Below, piece by piece: positions 34,964 through 46,000 of a DNA stretch of 64,000 nt (position 1 is the first letter of the stretch; every line of letters begins with the position of its first letter). A model generated the notes under the pieces. That model was not told where the DNA came from and ran no database searches. It was given only the letters and a program-made list of their open reading frames with translations. A program made the position numbers and the translations under genes. The DNA comes from Streptomyces composti (GTDB taxonomy: Bacteria > Actinomycetota > Actinomycetes > Streptomycetales > Streptomycetaceae), in assembly GCF_012034205.1 (NCBI RefSeq), contig NZ_JAATEM010000012.1, forward strand, positions 114,174 to 178,173, given 5' to 3'.

Positions 34964-34996
34964 TACTCAGTCGGCTACGCACAGATACTCAGCCGG
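34964..34996. promoter_or_regulatory. paired direct repeat TACTCAGYCGG
   Basis: TACTCAGTCGG at 34964 and TACTCAGCCGG at 34986 are 22 bp apart, two helical turns, in the promoter region of the phosphatase-like gene. This fits binding of a regulator to one DNA face. Confidence 0.55.
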
Positions 34997-35014
34997 TACC
35001 TCCCCGTCCCCTCC

Positions 35015-36538
35015 TCAGACCCGCTTGAGCGCGAACCACAGCTCCATGCGCACGTCCGGGTCGTCCAGGTCGGCGTCGAGCAGGGCGGCGCAGCGGGCGA
35101 TGCGCTGGCGCACGGTGTTGCGGTGCACGGACAGGGCGACCGCGGTGCGGTCCCAGCTGCCGTGCAGGGAGAGCCAGGTGCGCAGGGTGTCGGTGAGGGC
35201 GGGGGAGCCGGCGAGGGGCGCGAGCAGCGCGCGGGCGTGCGCGTCGGCTTCCGGGGGCGCGAGGAGATCGGTGAGCGCGGGGCGGTCGCGGTGCCTGACC
35301 AGCGGGGCGCGGGTGGCGCGCGCCCGGGCCAGCGCCTGGGCGGCCTGGGCGTCGGCGGCGGGCCAGTCGGCGGGTCCCGCGGGCCCGCTGACGCCGAGCG
35401 TCCAGCCGGGCAGGGCCTCCGGCTGCCGGTCGGCGGGGACCAGGACGCGTACGACGCCGCCGGCCAGGTCGACCAGGGGAGAGCCGAGCGCGGCCCCCAG
35501 GGCGGAGGCGGCCACCGCGTCCGGCGGCAGTCCGGTGCTCGGCCGCCCGTGCACGATCCTCCGCCGCTCGCCGCCGAGCAGCGGAGCCACCTCCTCCGGC
35601 GAGGCCCCCAGCAGCAGCCGCACCAGCGCCGACGAACGGGCCGCACCGGTGGCGCTCTGCTGATCACCGGTCAGCAGCGAGAGCAGCACGGCGGCCACCG
35701 AGGCGATGGTGTGATCGGTGGAGGCCCGGTGCGGGGCCGCCACGGCCAGCACGAACCCGTTGTCCGCCCCGAGGGCGTAGGCGGCGAGATGGGTGCCCCC
35801 GAGGGTGTCCGAGGCGCTGGAGGGATGCGGACCCGCGGAGTCGGCGGGCGCCTCCTGCGCCTGCACGGCGCCGGTGGGCCCCGGGGCCGCGGCTGTTCCC
35901 GGGCGTACCACCGATGCCAGGCGGGCCATCGCTGATCGCATCTCGGGGTCCGGCTCGGTGCCCGCTGAGGCCAGGGTGGTGTTCTCGGGCCCGTACAGGA
36001 CCGCGTGGCCGTCCAGGCGGCGGGCCAGCTGGCGCAGGACCGCCGGGACGGGGTCGGGGCGGGACGCCGCGGCGGCCAGGCTCTGCTGGGCCTCGGTGAC
36101 GCGGCGCAGCTCGGCCACCCGGGCGCGGGCCATCAGCTGCCACACCGCGCGGGCCACGCCGGAGAAGGTGGTCCTGGGCGGGACCTCGAGGAGCGGCAGG
36201 CCGTGCAGGTCGCAGGCTTCGGCGAGTGCGGCCGGGACGGTGTCGTGCAGCGGGGCCAGGCCGAAGCCGAGCGCGGCGCCGCCCGCGGCGACGATCCGGG
36301 AGACGTAGGCGTCGAAGTAGCCGGTGCCCGCGCCCTGGGGGATGTGCACACCGGCGGTGAGCAGCAGCTCCCCGCCGTGCAGGTACGGGTAGGGGTCGGC
36401 CATCTCCGAGGTGTGGACCCAGAAGATCACGGCCTGGGGGTCGGCGGGCCCGGCGACCCGGCGCAGGCCCAGGTCCTCGCGGGCCAGCAGGGCCTCCAGC
36501 GGGACGGGCGGGGTCGGCGGGACCGCGGGCTCCGGCAT
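35015..36538 (-). CDS. PucR-family transcriptional regulator
   Basis: 507 residues. The N-terminal PucR ligand domain is at about 10-130 (VPLEALLAREDLGLRRVAG, HGGELLLTAGVHIP, GFGLAPLHDTVPAALAEAC). A GGDEF-like middle follows. The C-terminal PucR helix-turn-helix begins near LRTWLSLHGSWDRTAVALSV and continues HRNTVRQRIARCAALLDADLDDPDVRMELWFAL. ATG 36538 has GGAGG about 11 nt upstream. PucR proteins control purine, amino-acid or polyamine nitrogen catabolism. It is divergent from the symporter-agmatinase-TPP enzyme genes and is the likely local regulator. Confidence 0.88.
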   Translation of the reverse strand: MPEPAVPPTPPVPLEALLAREDLGLRRVAGPADPQAVIFWVHTSEMADPYPYLHGGELLLTAGVHIPQGAGTGYFDAYVSRIVAAGGAALGFGLAPLHDTVPAALAEACDLHGLPLLEVPPRTTFSGVARAVWQLMARARVAELRRVTEAQQSLAAAASRPDPVPAVLRQLARRLDGHAVLYGPENTTLASAGTEPDPEMRSAMARLASVVRPGTAAAPGPTGAVQAQEAPADSAGPHPSSASDTLGGTHLAAYALGADNGFVLAVAAPHRASTDHTIASVAAVLLSLLTGDQQSATGAARSSALVRLLLGASPEEVAPLLGGERRRIVHGRPSTGLPPDAVAASALGAALGSPLVDLAGGVVRVLVPADRQPEALPGWTLGVSGPAGPADWPAADAQAAQALARARATRAPLVRHRDRPALTDLLAPPEADAHARALLAPLAGSPALTDTLRTWLSLHGSWDRTAVALSVHRNTVRQRIARCAALLDADLDDPDVRMELWFALKRV

Positions 36539-36543
36539 GGTGG

Positions 36544-36584
36544 ACGTTTCCTCCACTCCGTTGGGTCCGGGATGGATGAAACGT
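36544..36584. promoter_or_regulatory. inverted repeat in the PucR-symporter intergenic region
   Basis: ACGTTTC and GAAACGT are separated by 27 bp directly upstream of the PucR start. It could be a PucR site or a promoter element; the arms are short. Confidence 0.35.
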
Positions 36585-36727
36585 ACACTTCGCAGACGCT
36601 TTTCGGCCACCTAGGGTCGCTTGAGACCGGCAGGCCGCGGGTACGGGCGGATGTCCCCGCGCTCCTCGGCCGGAATCCCTTCCATCCCCAGCACGACACG
36701 CCACCGAGAGTGCGTGAAGGAGGCCCC

Positions 36728-38197
36728 ATGGCCGTGGACTACCTGGTCATCGTCGTCTATCTGGCCGGCATGCTGGCCATGGGCTGGTGGGGCATGCGCC
36801 GCGCCAGGTCCAAGAGCGAGTTCCTGGTGGCGGGCCGCAGGCTCGGCCCCGCCATGTACTCCGGCACCATGGCGGCCATCGTGCTCGGCGGCGCGTCCAC
36901 CATCGGCGGTGTGGGCCTCGGCTACCAGTACGGCCTGTCCGGTGCGGGCATGGTCTTCACCATCGGCCTCGGCCTGCTCGCGCTGAGCATCTTCTTCTCC
37001 GCCCGCATCGCCCGCCTGAAGGTCTACACCGTCTCCGAGATGCTCGACCTGCGCTACGGCGGCCGGGCCGGCGTGATCTCCGGTGTGGTGATGTGGGGCT
37101 ACACGCTGATGCTGGCGGTGACCTCCACCATCGCCTACGCCACGATCTTCGACGTCCTCTTCGACGTCGACCGCACCCTCGCCATCGTGCTGGGCGGCTC
37201 CATCGTGGTCGCCTACTCCACGCTCGGCGGCATGTGGTCCATCACGCTGACCGACATGGTGCAGTTCGTCGTCAAGACCATCGGCGTGCTGCTCCTGCTG
37301 CTGCCGATCGCCGTCGTCAAGGCGGGCGGCTTCAGCGAGATGAAGGCCCAGCTGCCCACCGAGTACTTCGACCCGCTGGGCATCGGCGGGGAGACGATCT
37401 TCACCTACGTGCTGATCTACACCTTCGGCATGCTGATCGGCCAGGACATCTGGCAGCGCGTGTTCACCGCCCGCAGCGACTCCACCGCCAAGTGGGGCGG
37501 CACCGTCGCCGGCACCTACTGCCTGGCCTACGCCCTCGCCGGCGCGGTGATCGGCACCGCCGCCAAGGTGATGTACCCGAAGCTCGCCAACCCCGACGAC
37601 GCGTTCGCCACCATCGTCAAGGACGAGCTGCCCGTCGGCGTCCGCGGCCTGGTGCTCGCCGCCGCCCTCGCCGCCGTGATGTCGACCTCCTCCGGCGCGC
37701 TGATCGCCTGCGCCACCGTGGCCAACAACGACATCTGGGCCCGGCTGCGCGGCATCGTCCGGCCCTCCGGCGAGGCGCACGACGAGGTCAAGGGCAACCG
37801 TGCCTTCATCCTCCTCATGGGTCTGCTGGTGATCGGCACGTCCATCGCGCTCAACGACGTGGTCGAGGCGCTGACCGTCGCCTACAACCTGCTCGTCGGC
37901 GGCCTGCTCGTGCCGATCCTCGGCGGGCTGCTGTGGAAGCGCGGCACCGCCCAGGGCGCGCTCGCCGCGGTCGCCGTCGGCGGCGCGGCCGTCGTCGGCC
38001 TGATGGCCGGTTACGGCATTCTCGCCAACGAGCCCATCTACTACGGTCTGCTGGCCTCCCTCGCCACGTATGTCGTGGTCTCCCTCGCGACCCCGCCGAC
38101 CGACGCCGCCGTCCTCGCCGCCTGGCGCGAGCGGCTCGCCGGGCGGGGCACCTCCGGAACCGAACCCGTGTCCGAAACCGTCCCCGCGGCCCAGTAA
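36728..38197 (+). CDS. sodium:solute symporter (SSS family)
   Basis: 489 residues with about 13 membrane helices. SSS signatures include the early [59 protein letters not shown] and [21 protein letters not shown], where the Ser/Thr residues belong to the Na+ site. ATG 36728 has AAGGAGG 5 nt upstream. It lies 55 bp before an agmatinase-family gene and is divergent from a PucR regulator, so a nitrogenous substrate such as agmatine, guanidinobutyrate or a related amine is plausible. The substrate cannot be read from sequence. Confidence 0.9.
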   Translation: MAVDYLVIVVYLAGMLAMGWWGMRRARSKSEFLVAGRRLGPAMYSGTMAAIVLGGASTIGGVGLGYQYGLSGAGMVFTIGLGLLALSIFFSARIARLKVYTVSEMLDLRYGGRAGVISGVVMWGYTLMLAVTSTIAYATIFDVLFDVDRTLAIVLGGSIVVAYSTLGGMWSITLTDMVQFVVKTIGVLLLLLPIAVVKAGGFSEMKAQLPTEYFDPLGIGGETIFTYVLIYTFGMLIGQDIWQRVFTARSDSTAKWGGTVAGTYCLAYALAGAVIGTAAKVMYPKLANPDDAFATIVKDELPVGVRGLVLAAALAAVMSTSSGALIACATVANNDIWARLRGIVRPSGEAHDEVKGNRAFILLMGLLVIGTSIALNDVVEALTVAYNLLVGGLLVPILGGLLWKRGTAQGALAAVAVGGAAVVGLMAGYGILANEPIYYGLLASLATYVVVSLATPPTDAAVLAAWRERLAGRGTSGTEPVSETVPAAQ

Positions 38198-38252
38198 AGT
38201 CAAGGGGCAAGCAGTACATACGCGACGAAGCGTAGGAAAGAAGGCAGTTTTC

Positions 38253-39221
38253 ATGAGCAGCAACGAGACGCCCCGCGGCCCCGTCGACTCGTCCCGCGTC
38301 CCGCGGTACGCGGGCCCCGCGACCTTCGCCCGGCTGCCGCGCCTCGACGAGGTCGGCACCGCCGACGTCGCCGTGGTGGGCGTGCCGTTCGACTCCGGCG
38401 TCTCGTACCGGCCGGGCGCCCGCTTCGGCGGCAACGCCATCCGTGAGGCGTCCCGGCTGCTGCGCCCCTACAACCCCGCGCAGGACGCCTCCCCCTTCGC
38501 CCTCGCCCAGGTCGCCGACGGCGGCGACATCGCGGTGAACCCGTTCAACATCAACGAGGCCGTGGAGACCATCGAGGCCGCCGCCGACGAGCTGCTCGGC
38601 ACCGGCGCCCGCCTGATGACCCTCGGCGGCGACCACACCATCGCGCTGCCGCTGCTGCGCTCGGTGGCGAAGAAGCACGGCCCGGTCGCGCTGCTGCACT
38701 TCGACGCCCACCTGGACACCTGGGACACCTACTTCGGCGCCGAGTACACCCACGGCACCCCGTTCCGGCGGGCCGTCGAGGAGGGCATCCTCGACACCTC
38801 CGCCCTCTCCCACGTCGGCACCCGCGGCCCGCTCTACGGCAAGCAGGACCTCACCGACGACGAGAAGATGGGCTTCGGCATCGTCACCTCCGCGGACGTC
38901 TACCGCCGCGGCGCCGACGAGATCGCCGACCAGCTGCGCCAGCGCATCGGCGACCGCCCGCTGTACATCTCCATCGACATCGACTGCCTCGACCCCGCCC
39001 ACGCGCCGGGCACCGGTACCCCGGAGGCGGGCGGCATGACCTCCCGCGAGCTGCTGGAGATCCTGCGCGGGCTCGCCTCCTGCAACCTGGTCTCGGCCGA
39101 CGTCGTCGAGGTGGCGCCCGCCTACGACCACGCCGAGATCACGTCCGTCGCCGCCTCCCACACGGCGTACGAGCTGACCACCATCATGTCCCGTCAGATC
39201 GCGGAGGCCCGGGCCAAGTGA
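38253..39221 (+). CDS. agmatinase/guanidinobutyrase-family ureohydrolase
   Basis: 322 residues, binuclear Mn ureohydrolase releasing urea from a guanidino compound. Metal motifs are all present: [26 protein letters not shown], and [22 protein letters not shown]. Family members act on agmatine, 4-guanidinobutyrate or guanidinopropionate; sequence alone does not separate them. ATG 38253 follows GAAGG. The stop overlaps the next gene as GTGA, so it is coupled to a TPP-dependent decarboxylase, which favours guanidinobutyrase over agmatinase (inference). Confidence 0.88.
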   Translation: MSSNETPRGPVDSSRVPRYAGPATFARLPRLDEVGTADVAVVGVPFDSGVSYRPGARFGGNAIREASRLLRPYNPAQDASPFALAQVADGGDIAVNPFNINEAVETIEAAADELLGTGARLMTLGGDHTIALPLLRSVAKKHGPVALLHFDAHLDTWDTYFGAEYTHGTPFRRAVEEGILDTSALSHVGTRGPLYGKQDLTDDEKMGFGIVTSADVYRRGADEIADQLRQRIGDRPLYISIDIDCLDPAHAPGTGTPEAGGMTSRELLEILRGLASCNLVSADVVEVAPAYDHAEITSVAASHTAYELTTIMSRQIAEARAK

Positions 39222-40903
39222 CGCACGACCACGACCGGGTGCTCCGCCCCACCCCGTCCCAGACGGCAGCAGCGCTGAACCCTCCCCCCGGCCGCAACGG
39301 CGGAGACCTGGTCGTGGAGACCCTGGCCGGGCTGGGCGCGACCACCGTCTTCGGCCTGCCCGGCCAGCACGCCCTCGGCATGTTCGACGCCCTGCGCCGC
39401 TCCGATCTGCGCTACATCGGGCTGCGGGTGGAGAACAACGCGGGCTTCGCGGCCGACGCCTACGGCCGGATGACCGGCGAGGCGGCCCCGCTGGTGCTGT
39501 CCACCGGCCCCGGCGCGCTCACCTCGCTGGCCGCGCTGCAGGAGGCAGCGGCGGCCTCCGCGCCCGTGCTGGCCATCAGCAGCCAGATCCCCACCGCGGG
39601 GCTGGGCGGCGGACGCCACGGCTACCTCCACGAACTGCCCGACCAGGCGGCCTCGTTCCGGGGTGTGGTCAAGTCCGTCCACACGGTCCGTACGCAGTCC
39701 CAGATCCCCTCCGCCATCGCCGCCGCCTGGAAGTCGGCGCTGACCGCCCCGCACGGCCCGGTCTGGGTGGAGATCCCGCAGGACGTGCTGCTCGCCGAGG
39801 CGCACCTGCCGGTGGTGACCGCGCTCGACGCCACCCCCGACGAGCTGCCCCCGCGCCCCGAACTGACCGCGCTCGCCGCCCACTTGCTGTCCACGGCCGA
39901 ACGGCCCGCGATCATCGCCGGCGGCGGAGTGGTCCGCGCCGACGCCTCCGGCAAGCTGCGCCGGCTCGCCGAGCGGCTCCAGGCACCGGTCGTCACCACC
40001 TTCGGCGGCAAGGGCGCCTTCCCCTGGAACCACCCGCTCTCCCTCCAGTCCTGGCTGGAGGACCGGCACACCACCGACTTCCTGGAGGACGCCGACGTCC
40101 TGCTGGTGGTCGGCTCCGGCCTCGGCGAACTCTCCTCCAACTACCACACGTTCAAGCCCCGCGGCCGGGTCATCCAGATCGAGGCCGACCTCGGCAAACT
40201 CGAGTCCAACCACCCCGGCATCGGCATCCACGCCGACGCCCGCCTCGCCCTGACGGCCCTGCTCGAGACGGTGGAGCCCCGCCGGGACGACACCGCCCCG
40301 GACCGGGTCCGCGAGCTGCTCTCCAAGGTCTCCGCCCGCATCGCCGCCCAGGACCTCACCCGGGAACAGGAGATCCTCGCCGCGGTGCGCCGCGCCCTGC
40401 CCGCAGGCGCCCCCTCCTTCTGGGACATGACGATCCTGGCCTACTGGGCCTGGTCGGCCTTCGACGCGGGCGGCCCGAACCTGCTGCACTCCGCCCAGGG
40501 CGCCGGCGGCCTCGGCTACGGCTTCCCCGCCGCCCTCGGCGCCGCGGCCGCCGACCCCACCCGCCCCGTCCTCGCCGTCTCCGGCGACGGCGGCGCCCTG
40601 TACTCCATCGCCGAACTCGCCACCGCCCGCCAGTACGACCTTGACGTCACCTGGCTCATCGTCGACGACGGCGGCTACGGCATCCTCCGCGAGTACATGA
40701 CCGACACCTTCGGCCGGGCGACGGCCACCGAGCTGACCCGCCCCGACTACGCGGCCCTCGCCGAATCCTTCGGCGTCCCCGGCATCCGCACCACCCCCGA
40801 GACCCTGGAACACGACCTCGCCAAGGCCCTGGCGACCCCCGGCCCCTCCGTCGTCGTCCTCCCGGCGGTGCTGCGGATGTTCGCGCCCACGCATCTGGGA
40901 TGA
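39218..40903 (+). CDS. TPP-dependent enzyme, acetolactate-synthase fold; possible 2-ketoarginine decarboxylase
   Basis: 561 residues with the three-domain TPP-enzyme fold. The N-terminal Pyr domain has [18 protein letters not shown] and the activating Glu in [15 protein letters not shown]. The central domain is around [20 protein letters not shown]. The C-terminal PP domain has [14 protein letters not shown] with VDDGGYG as the Mg-diphosphate motif. GTG 39218 overlaps the ureohydrolase stop. Acetolactate synthase itself is unlikely, as no regulatory subunit or ilv gene is near. In Pseudomonas, AruI of this fold decarboxylates 2-ketoarginine upstream of guanidinobutyrase, so a parallel role is proposed. 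Confidence 0.8.
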   Translation: MTHDHDRVLRPTPSQTAAALNPPPGRNGGDLVVETLAGLGATTVFGLPGQHALGMFDALRRSDLRYIGLRVENNAGFAADAYGRMTGEAAPLVLSTGPGALTSLAALQEAAAASAPVLAISSQIPTAGLGGGRHGYLHELPDQAASFRGVVKSVHTVRTQSQIPSAIAAAWKSALTAPHGPVWVEIPQDVLLAEAHLPVVTALDATPDELPPRPELTALAAHLLSTAERPAIIAGGGVVRADASGKLRRLAERLQAPVVTTFGGKGAFPWNHPLSLQSWLEDRHTTDFLEDADVLLVVGSGLGELSSNYHTFKPRGRVIQIEADLGKLESNHPGIGIHADARLALTALLETVEPRRDDTAPDRVRELLSKVSARIAAQDLTREQEILAAVRRALPAGAPSFWDMTILAYWAWSAFDAGGPNLLHSAQGAGGLGYGFPAALGAAAADPTRPVLAVSGDGGALYSIAELATARQYDLDVTWLIVDDGGYGILREYMTDTFGRATATELTRPDYAALAESFGVPGIRTTPETLEHDLAKALATPGPSVVVLPAVLRMFAPTHLG

Positions 40904-40931
40904 CGACGCCGGCGGGGCCGCCTGGCCCGGT

Positions 40932-41669
40932 TCACCGCGACATGATGAAGTCCAGCGCGGCGCCGGAGGCGGTGGTCCAGTAGGTCACCAGCTGGCCGTC
41001 GTCCGCGTAGAGAGGCTTCGCGGGGAGCGGGACGTCCACCGGCTCGCCGATGGTGGTGCCCTGCTCCGGGCCCTGGAGGGTGAGGGCGAGGGAGTCCGCC
41101 TCGTACTCGTCCCTGCCGCCGCCGCTCACCAGCAGTGCCGCGTACGCCTCGGCGCCCCGGGCGAGGGTGACCGGCTTGCCCGGTTCCAGCGCGCTGTCCT
41201 CGATCACCGGAACCGTGCTCTGGGCGTCGGCGCCCAGCCGCAGATACGGGTAGCGGTGCAGGTTGCACGGCGTGTCGCCGGTGTTCTGCACGGTGACGAG
41301 CAGATGGCGGGCCTCCTTGCTGTCCGCGGGTTCCTTGACGGCGGAGACGGCGAGGTGCTCCGGCGTGCAGTCGGGGACCTTCCGGTCCGCACCCGCGCCC
41401 TGGCCGCCGGCCGCGCCGTCCGCCTTCCCCGCGCCCTGGTCTGCGGCCGCGCCGCCGTCCGGCTGCGCCGTGCCGGTGTCCGGCTGCGCCGCGCCGGGCT
41501 CACCGGACTTCGCCGCGGACGTGGCCGGCCCGGGACCGCCCGCGTCGTCGGCGGATCCCGGCTGGCAGGCCGTGGTGGCGAGCAGGGCGGCGAGCACTCC
41601 GGCGGCGAGGGCGCAGGCCCGGCGCCCGGTGGTGCGGTGCGTACGCGTGCTGAGGGCAGGGATGTTCAT
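40932..41669 (-). CDS. DUF4232-type lipoprotein
   Basis: 245 residues. The signal ends in ATTA-C35, a lipobox. About 40-105 is a Gly/Ala/Asp-rich disordered spacer. About 108-240 is a beta-sandwich of the DUF4232 kind: DCTPEHLAVSAVKEP opens it, followed by LLVTVQNTGDTPCNLHRYPYLRL with a second conserved Cys, likely disulphide-bonded to the first. Start ATG 41669 has GGGGGAAG just upstream; longer in-frame sequence lacks a site. It is exposed on the cell surface with unknown function, and convergent with the TPP enzyme gene (28-bp gap). Confidence 0.82.
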   Translation of the reverse strand: MNIPALSTRTHRTTGRRACALAAGVLAALLATTACQPGSADDAGGPGPATSAAKSGEPGAAQPDTGTAQPDGGAAADQGAGKADGAAGGQGAGADRKVPDCTPEHLAVSAVKEPADSKEARHLLVTVQNTGDTPCNLHRYPYLRLGADAQSTVPVIEDSALEPGKPVTLARGAEAYAALLVSGGGRDEYEADSLALTLQGPEQGTTIGEPVDVPLPAKPLYADDGQLVTYWTTASGAALDFIMSR

Positions 41670-41849
41670 GGTCTTCCCCCGTGATCGGTCACGTGCTGAT
41701 GTCCCGCGGAAGTCTGCTCGGCACCTCCGGCGTTCAGACCTGCCGCCACGCGGCTGTTGCCGATCCAATACAGAAATGCAGTAGGGACGGCGGAAGGCCG
41801 CAGAGGCAGCGGAGGGGACCGTTCCTCGGGCCAGTGCATCTCGGAGCCC

Positions 41850-42660
41850 GTGAGAGACGGTGCAGCGGACGAGGAGATCGCGGGGCGGGAGCCGGCCGGG
41901 GCCGGGCGGCGGGTGCCGGCGGCGGCCGCGCTGGGAAACGCGCCGATGGAGGTGCTCGACTTCCTGCTGCCGCTGTGGGCCGGGTCCGAGCTCAGGGCCG
42001 GTGCCTCCGTCATCGGTGTGCTGATCGCCGCGGAGGCGGTGCTGTCGCTGGTGTTCCGGCCCGTCGCGGGCGAGCTGTCCGACCGGCTCGACCCGCGCCG
42101 GGTGGCCGCGGCCGGGGCCGTGCTGTACGCGCTGTCGTTCGCCGGGTACGCGCTCGCGGACGGGCTGCCCGTCGCCTTCGCCGCCGCGGCGCTCGGCGGT
42201 GCCGGAGGGGCGCTGTTCTGGGTGGCCCTCGACGCGTTCACGGGGCGTCGCGCCGCGGGCGACGGCACGGCCGCTTACGGCGCGCTGCTCACCGCATCCG
42301 GCAAGGGCGCCTTCGTCGGCTACGCGGTGGCGTTCACGGTGCTGGAGAACGCCGGGTACCGGCCGCTGTTCTGGGCCGGGTGCGGGGCGTGCGCGGTCGC
42401 CGCGGCGCTGCTGGCGAGGGACCAGGGGGAAGGAGTCCCAGCGGACGCGCCTTCCTCCGGGACGTCCGAGGGTGACGGCTCGCAGCGGCGGTTGCTGCCG
42501 CTCATGGGGATCGCCGCCGTCACGCCCGCGCGGAGGCCGGGCTGTGGATGCTTCTGCTGCTGCGGCTCCAGGAGGAGTACGGGCTGACGCCGATGGAGAC
42601 GGGCCTGGTCTTCGCGCCCGGGTTCATCGTCTTCATCCTGCTCCCGGCGCACGCCCACCG
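41850..42660 (+). pseudogene. MFS transporter fragment with frameshift
   Basis: From GTG 41850 the frame encodes an MFS N-terminal half: about five hydrophobic segments with the GELSDRLDPRRVAAAG loop after helix 2, then a charged linker ending near RRLLPLMGIAAVTPA. Around 42525-42535 the frame is lost; the native continuation AEAGLWMLLLLRLQEEYG and TGLVFAPGFIVFILLPA is in another frame and stops resembling an MFS at about 42650. Helices 9-12 are missing, so a working transporter is unlikely. A single sequencing indel would explain the shift but not the missing C-terminal part. Confidence 0.75.
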
Positions 42661-42937
42661 GGTCACCGACCTCACCGATGTGCTGGGCGCCGAGAACACC
42701 GCCGCCCGCAACGGCGCCGGCTGGGACGTGTGCCTGTCCGCACTGGACGCCCGGGCGCGCGGCGAACGCTTCGAGGGGGCGCACGCCGGCCCCACGGAGC
42801 TGGGCAGGGAGCTGTACGAGGCGTACGTGGCGGCCGGGGTCCCCTCCGGAGCGCCGATCCCCGGCGCGGACGGCTGGCGGCCCCGGCGCGGACCGCGGAG
42901 GCTCCCGGCGCGGGGCCGGTTTGTCACGGCGGGATGA
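42651..42937 (+). pseudogene. C-terminal SRPBCC (AHSA1-like) fragment fused to MFS remnant
   Basis: Directly after FILLPA the reading becomes RVTDLTDVLGAENTAARNGA then GWDVCLSALDARARGERF, which looks like the last helix of a SRPBCC/AHSA1 domain, followed by a polar tail. The N-terminal beta-grip of that fold is absent. This suggests an internal deletion joined two neighbouring genes. It is in the same frame as the second MFS piece, so one chimeric ORF (ATG 42548-42937) remains open. Confidence 0.6.
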
Positions 42938-43042
42938 AATCCGCTCCTGATCGCGTTGGTCCCTTCCGGTAGATCAGGCAGAACGGCGGAGATCACGGGT
43001 CCTCCGGATCACGGATCGACGCGGATCAACGGAGGGCACCGG

Positions 43043-46000
43043 GTGGACGCGCAACGGGGATGGGCACGGCGGCTGGCGGGATACGCCTGGCGGTATCCCA
43101 AGGACGTCGTTCTCGCCCTCGGCTCCTCCCTCGCCGGCATGGCGGTGATGGCGCTGGTGCCGCTGATCACCAAGGTGATCATCGACGACGTCATCGGCGA
43201 CCACACCCGCGCGATGATGCCCTGGGCCGGCGCCCTGATCGGCGCCGCGCTGCTGGTCTACGTCCTCACCTACATCCGCCGCTACTACGGCGGCCGGCTC
43301 GCCCTGGACGTGCAGCACGATCTGCGCACCGACATGTACCGGGCGATCACCCGGCTCGACGGGCGCCGGCAGGACGAGCTGTCCACCGGGCAGGTCGTCG
43401 GCCGGGCGACCAGCGACCTCCAGCTGATCCAGGGCCTGCTGTTCATGTTGCCGATGACCATCGGCAACATCCTGCTGTTCCTGATCTCGCTGGGCATCAT
43501 GGCCTCGCTGTCGCTGCCTCTCACCCTGGTGGCGCTGGCCGTCGCGCCCGCTCTGTGGTGGATCGCCAAGCGCAGCCGCACCCGGCTGCACCCCTCCACC
43601 TGGTACGCCCAGGCGCAGGCCGCCGCCGTCGCCGGAGTGGTCGACGGGGCGGTCAGCGGCGTCCGCGTGGTCAAGGGCTTCGGGCAGGAGGAGCAGGAGA
43701 CCGGCAAGCTGCGCGAGGTCGGGCGGCGACTGTACGCGGGCCGGATGCGCACCATCCGCCTGAACAGCACGTACACCCCCGCCCTGCAGGCGGTCCCCGC
43801 CCTCGGCCAGGTGGGCATGCTCGCCCTCGGCGGCTGGCTCGCGGTGCGCGGCCACATCACCCTCGGCACCTTCGTCGCCTTCTCCACCTACCTGGCCCAG
43901 CTGGTCGGCCCGGTGCGGATGCTGGCCGTGGTGCTCACCGTCGGCCAGCAGGCCCGCGCCGGCACCGAACGCGTCCTGGAGCTGATCGACACCGAGCCCT
44001 CGCTCACCGACGGCACCAAGGAGCTGCCCGCCGACGCGCCCGCCACCGTCGAGTTCGACGACGTCTCCTTCGGGTACGACCCCGAGCACCCGGTCCTCGA
44101 CGGCCTCTCCTTCGAGATCCGCCCCGGCGAGACCCTCGCCGTGGTCGGCTCCTCGGGTTCCGGCAAGTCCACCGTCTCCCTGCTGCTGCCGCGCTTCTAC
44201 GACGTCACCGGCGGCGCGGTCCTGGTCGGCGGCCACGATGTGCGCGAGCTGACCACCGAATCGCTGCGCGCCGCGATCGGCCTGGTCCCGGAGGACTCGT
44301 TCCTGTTCTCCGACACCGTGCGCAACAACATCGCCTACGGCCGCCCGGACGCCACCGAGGAGCAGATCCGGGCCGCCGCCCGCGCCGCCCAGGCGGACCG
44401 GTTCATCGCCGAGCTGCCCGACGGCTACGACACCACGGTCGGCGAGCACGGGCTGACCCTCTCCGGCGGCCAGCGCCAGCGCATCGCCCTCGCCCGCGCC
44501 ATCCTCACCGACCCGCGCCTGCTGGTCCTGGACGACGCCACCTCCGCGGTGGACGCGCGGGTGGAGCACGAGATCCACGAGGCGCTGAGAGAGGTCATGC
44601 GGGGCCGCACCACCCTGCTGATCGCCCACCGCCGCTCCACCCTCAACCTCGCCGACCGCATCGCCGTCCTGGACTCCGGCCGGCTCGCCGACATCGGCAC
44701 CCACGAGGAGCTGCAGCGGCGCTCGCCCCTGTACCGGCGGCTGCTCACCGACCCCGACGAGCTGGGCGCGGTCTCCCCGGGCCACACTCCGCCCGCCGGG
44801 CCCCGCGAGGAGGACACCTCGGTCCGCGAGGAGCTGGACGCCGAGTTCGACGCCGAGCGCGGGGTCACCCCCAGACTGTGGACGGGCGACCGCGAACCCA
44901 GGGACACCGCCCTGTCCGGTTCCCCGGCCACCCCCGAACTGCTCGAGCAGGTGGCGGCGCTGCCCCCGGCCACCGACGTGCCCGACGTGGACGAGGAACG
45001 CGCCGTCCAGCCGGAGGACTCCTACGGGCTGCGCCGCCTGCTCAAGGGCTTCGGCCTCGCCCTGCTGGTCAGCCTCGCCCTGGTCGCCGTCGACGCCGGG
45101 ACGGGCCTGCTGCTGCCGGTGCTGATCCGGCACGGCATCGACTCGGGCGTCACCCAGGCCTCCCTCGGCGCCGTGTGGGCGGCGTCCGTGCTGGCGCTGC
45201 TCACCGTGGCGGCCCAGTGGGCGGCGCAGATCGGCGAGATCCGGATGACCGGGCGCACCGGTGAACGGGTGCTGTACGCGCTGCGCCTGAAGATCTTCGC
45301 CCAGCTGCAGCGGCTCGGCCTGGACTACTACGAGCGCGAGCTGACCGGCCGGATCATGACCCGGATGACCACCGACGTCGACGCCCTGTCGACGTTCCTG
45401 CAGACAGGCCTGGTCACCGCGTTCGTCTCGGTGGTCACCTTCTTCGGCATCATGGTCGCGCTGCTGGTGATCGATGTGCAGCTGGCCCTGGTCGTGTTCG
45501 CCACGCTGCCGCCGCTGATCGTCGCCACCTACTTCTTCCGCCGGGCCAGCGTGAAGGCGTACGAACTGGCCCGCGAGCGGATCTCGGTGGTCAACGCCGA
45601 TCTGCAGGAGTCGGTGTCCGGGCTGCGGATCGTGCAGGCCTTCCGGCGCGAGCGGGAGGGCCGCAGGCGGTTCACCGAGCGCAGCCTCGCCTACCGCGGT
45701 GCCCGCATCCGCGGCCAGTGGCTGATTTCCGTCTACTTCCCGTTCGTGCAGTTCCTGTCGTCCATCGCGGCGGCCGCCGTCCTCGTGGTGGGCGGCGCCC
45801 GGGTCGACGACGGCACGCTGACCACGGGCGCGCTGGTGGCGTACCTGCTCTACATCGACCTGTTCTTCGCGCCCGTGCAGCAGCTGTCGCAGGTCTTCGA
45901 CGGCTACCAGCAGGCGACCGTCTCCCTGGGCCGCATCCAGCAGCTGCTGCGCGAGCCCACCTCCACCCAGCCGCCCGAGAAGCCGCTGCCGGTGCCGTCG

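Noticed and set aside
38253..40903. Ureohydrolase plus TPP enzyme as a clavulanic-acid-like pair (CeaS and PAH)
   Set aside because: No beta-lactam synthetase, clavaminate synthase or other cluster genes are nearby, and a PucR regulator with a symporter fits catabolism better.
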